Assembly: GCA_947243795.1 (NCBI GenBank)
Contig: OX365936.1
Location: 345,319-409,318, forward strand
Reading direction: 5' to 3'
DNA from: Saccharomyces uvarum
Lineage: Eukaryota; Ascomycota; Saccharomycetes; Saccharomycetales; Saccharomycetaceae
DNA length: 64,000 bases
In this document: positions 63,181 through 64,000 of the stretch, in pieces
Position numbering within the stretch: the stretch's first letter is position 1
Layout of the letters: each line of letters starts with the position of its first letter
Position numbers and translations under genes: made by a program
The notes under the pieces: generated by a model
Seen by the model: the letters and a program-made list of their open reading frames with translations, nothing else
Database searches by the model: none
Told to the model about the DNA's origin: nothing

Positions 63181-63600
63181 AGATGGAGGTGTTACCCAGA
63201 TGGTAAGTATGATATATGTGGTAGTGGTAGTGTGGTATGTAGACATGTCGTATGGAAGAGTTAGGGAGGCCAATATAGTATTCGAGGGGTGGGGATTCGA
63301 TGTGGAGGGATAAATTGAAAGAAATGTGGTGGAAAGGAGTTAATGTAGCAGGGTGTCAAGTGGTGAGGTTCGTGGGGTGTGTGGGTGGTAATGATAGATG
63401 AGATGGAGGGTTACCCAGGTGGTGAGTATGGTATATCTGGTGTGGTAGTGTGGTATGTAGACATGTCGTATGGAAGAGTTAGGGAGGCCAATATGGTATT
63501 CAAGGGGTGGGGATTCGATGTGGGGGGATAAATTGAAAGAAATGTGGTGGGAAGGAGTGAATGTACCAGGGTGTTAAGTGGTGAGGTTCGTGGGGGGTGT
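63181..63600. repeat. ~200-bp direct repeat next to the telomere
   Basis: Copy 1 (63181-63385) and copy 2 (63401-63600) both run from AGATGGAGG through TTACCCAG, GTAGACATGTCGTATGGAAG and AGTTAGGGAGGCC to AAGTGGTGAGGTTCGTGGGG, offset by 220 bp, with scattered substitutions. A diverged third trace (CCAGGGTGTTAAGTG then GAGGTTCGTG) lies near 61937-61965. Each copy carries TTAGGG and ends at or near TG-rich sequence. Confidence 0.85.
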
Positions 63601-64000
63601 GGTGTGTGGTGTGTGGTGTGTGGTGTGTGGTGTGTGGGTGTGGTGTGGGTGTGGGTGTGGTGGTGTGTGGGTGTGGGTGTGTGGGTGTGTGGGTGTGGGT
63701 GTGGGGTGTGGGTGTGGGTGTGGGTGTGGTGTGGGTGTGGGTGTGGTGTGGTGTGGGTGTGGTGTGTGGGTGTGGTGTGTGGTGTGGTGGGTGTGGGTGT
63801 GGGTGTGGTGTGTGGGTGTGGGTGTGGTGTGGGTGTGGGTGTGGTGTGGGTGTGGTGTGTGGGTGTGGTGTGGGTGTGGTGTGTGGGTGTGGTGTGGGTG
63901 TGGGTGTGGTGTGGGTGTGGTGTGTGGGTGTGGGTGTGTGGGTGTGGGTGTGTGGGTGTGGGTGTGTGGGTGTGTGGGGTGTGGTGGGGTGGTGGGTGTG
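63591..64000. repeat. Telomere: irregular TG(1-3) repeats
   Basis: From 63591 to the window end the sequence is only T and G, in irregular TGTGGG, TGTGG and TG units, the hallmark of Saccharomyces telomeres made by the Est2/TLC1 telomerase. The G-rich strand reads towards the right, so this is a right-hand chromosome end. The tract, about 410 bp, is within the natural range and may be cut by the window edge. There is no Y' element between it and the X region. Confidence 0.98.

Overview
The window is the right end of a chromosome from a budding yeast of the genus Saccharomyces. Gene content, order and orientation from position 1 to about 51.6 kb are those of the right arm of S. cerevisiae chromosome IX (YIR007W to YIR038C), and the last ~400 bases are irregular TG(1-3) telomere repeat, so the window runs to, or nearly to, the chromosome end. 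Remembered S. cerevisiae proteins (Msl1, Rpr2, Yap5, Dal2) differ at many positions, some strongly, so I infer a non-cerevisiae Saccharomyces species, probably more distant than S. paradoxus. I cannot name the species without alignments.

Layout. 0-12.1 kb: compact housekeeping genes: the EGH1 tail, PRI1, MSL1, DSN1, STS1, SQT1, GAT4, VLD1, RPR2, YIR016W, MET28 and YAP5. VLD1 to YAP5 form a strikingly GC-rich island. 12.1-24.2 kb: a 4.3-kb stretch without intact genes, holding a probable decayed GPI-protein gene, then the repeat-rich adhesin FLO11 and its unusually long (3.5 kb) promoter. 24.2-32.9 kb: MRS1, SEC11, DAL81, INA22, MND2 and YVH1. 33.2-42.7 kb: the allantoin cluster DAL1-DAL4-DAL2-DCG1-DAL7-DAL3, whose promoters carry GATAAG elements; the cluster regulator DAL81 lies 4 kb away. 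43.2-51.6 kb: MGA2, LYS1, two adjacent short-chain dehydrogenase genes (YIR035C, IRC24), HYR1 and GTT1. 51.6-57.9 kb: a gene desert where S. cerevisiae carries YPS6, PAU15 and other subtelomeric genes. 57.9-59.3 kb: one intact ORF that I do not recognise (484 codons from its first ATG). 59.3-64.0 kb: a core-X-like segment, a long degenerate repeat zone with about ten copies of a GCGTCCG-type motif and several tandem or direct duplications, then the telomere.

The functional centrepiece is purine-nitrogen catabolism. Dal4 imports allantoin, Dal1 opens the ring to allantoate, Dal2 yields urea and ureidoglycolate, Dal3 splits ureidoglycolate to glyoxylate and urea, and Dal7 condenses glyoxylate with acetyl-CoA to malate. 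Dcg1 is a linked racemase-family protein of unclear role. The most novel items are the orphan subtelomeric ORF, the enlarged subtelomeric repeat zone, the mucin-like relic next to FLO11, and a perfect 16-bp hairpin inside the YIR016W coding region.
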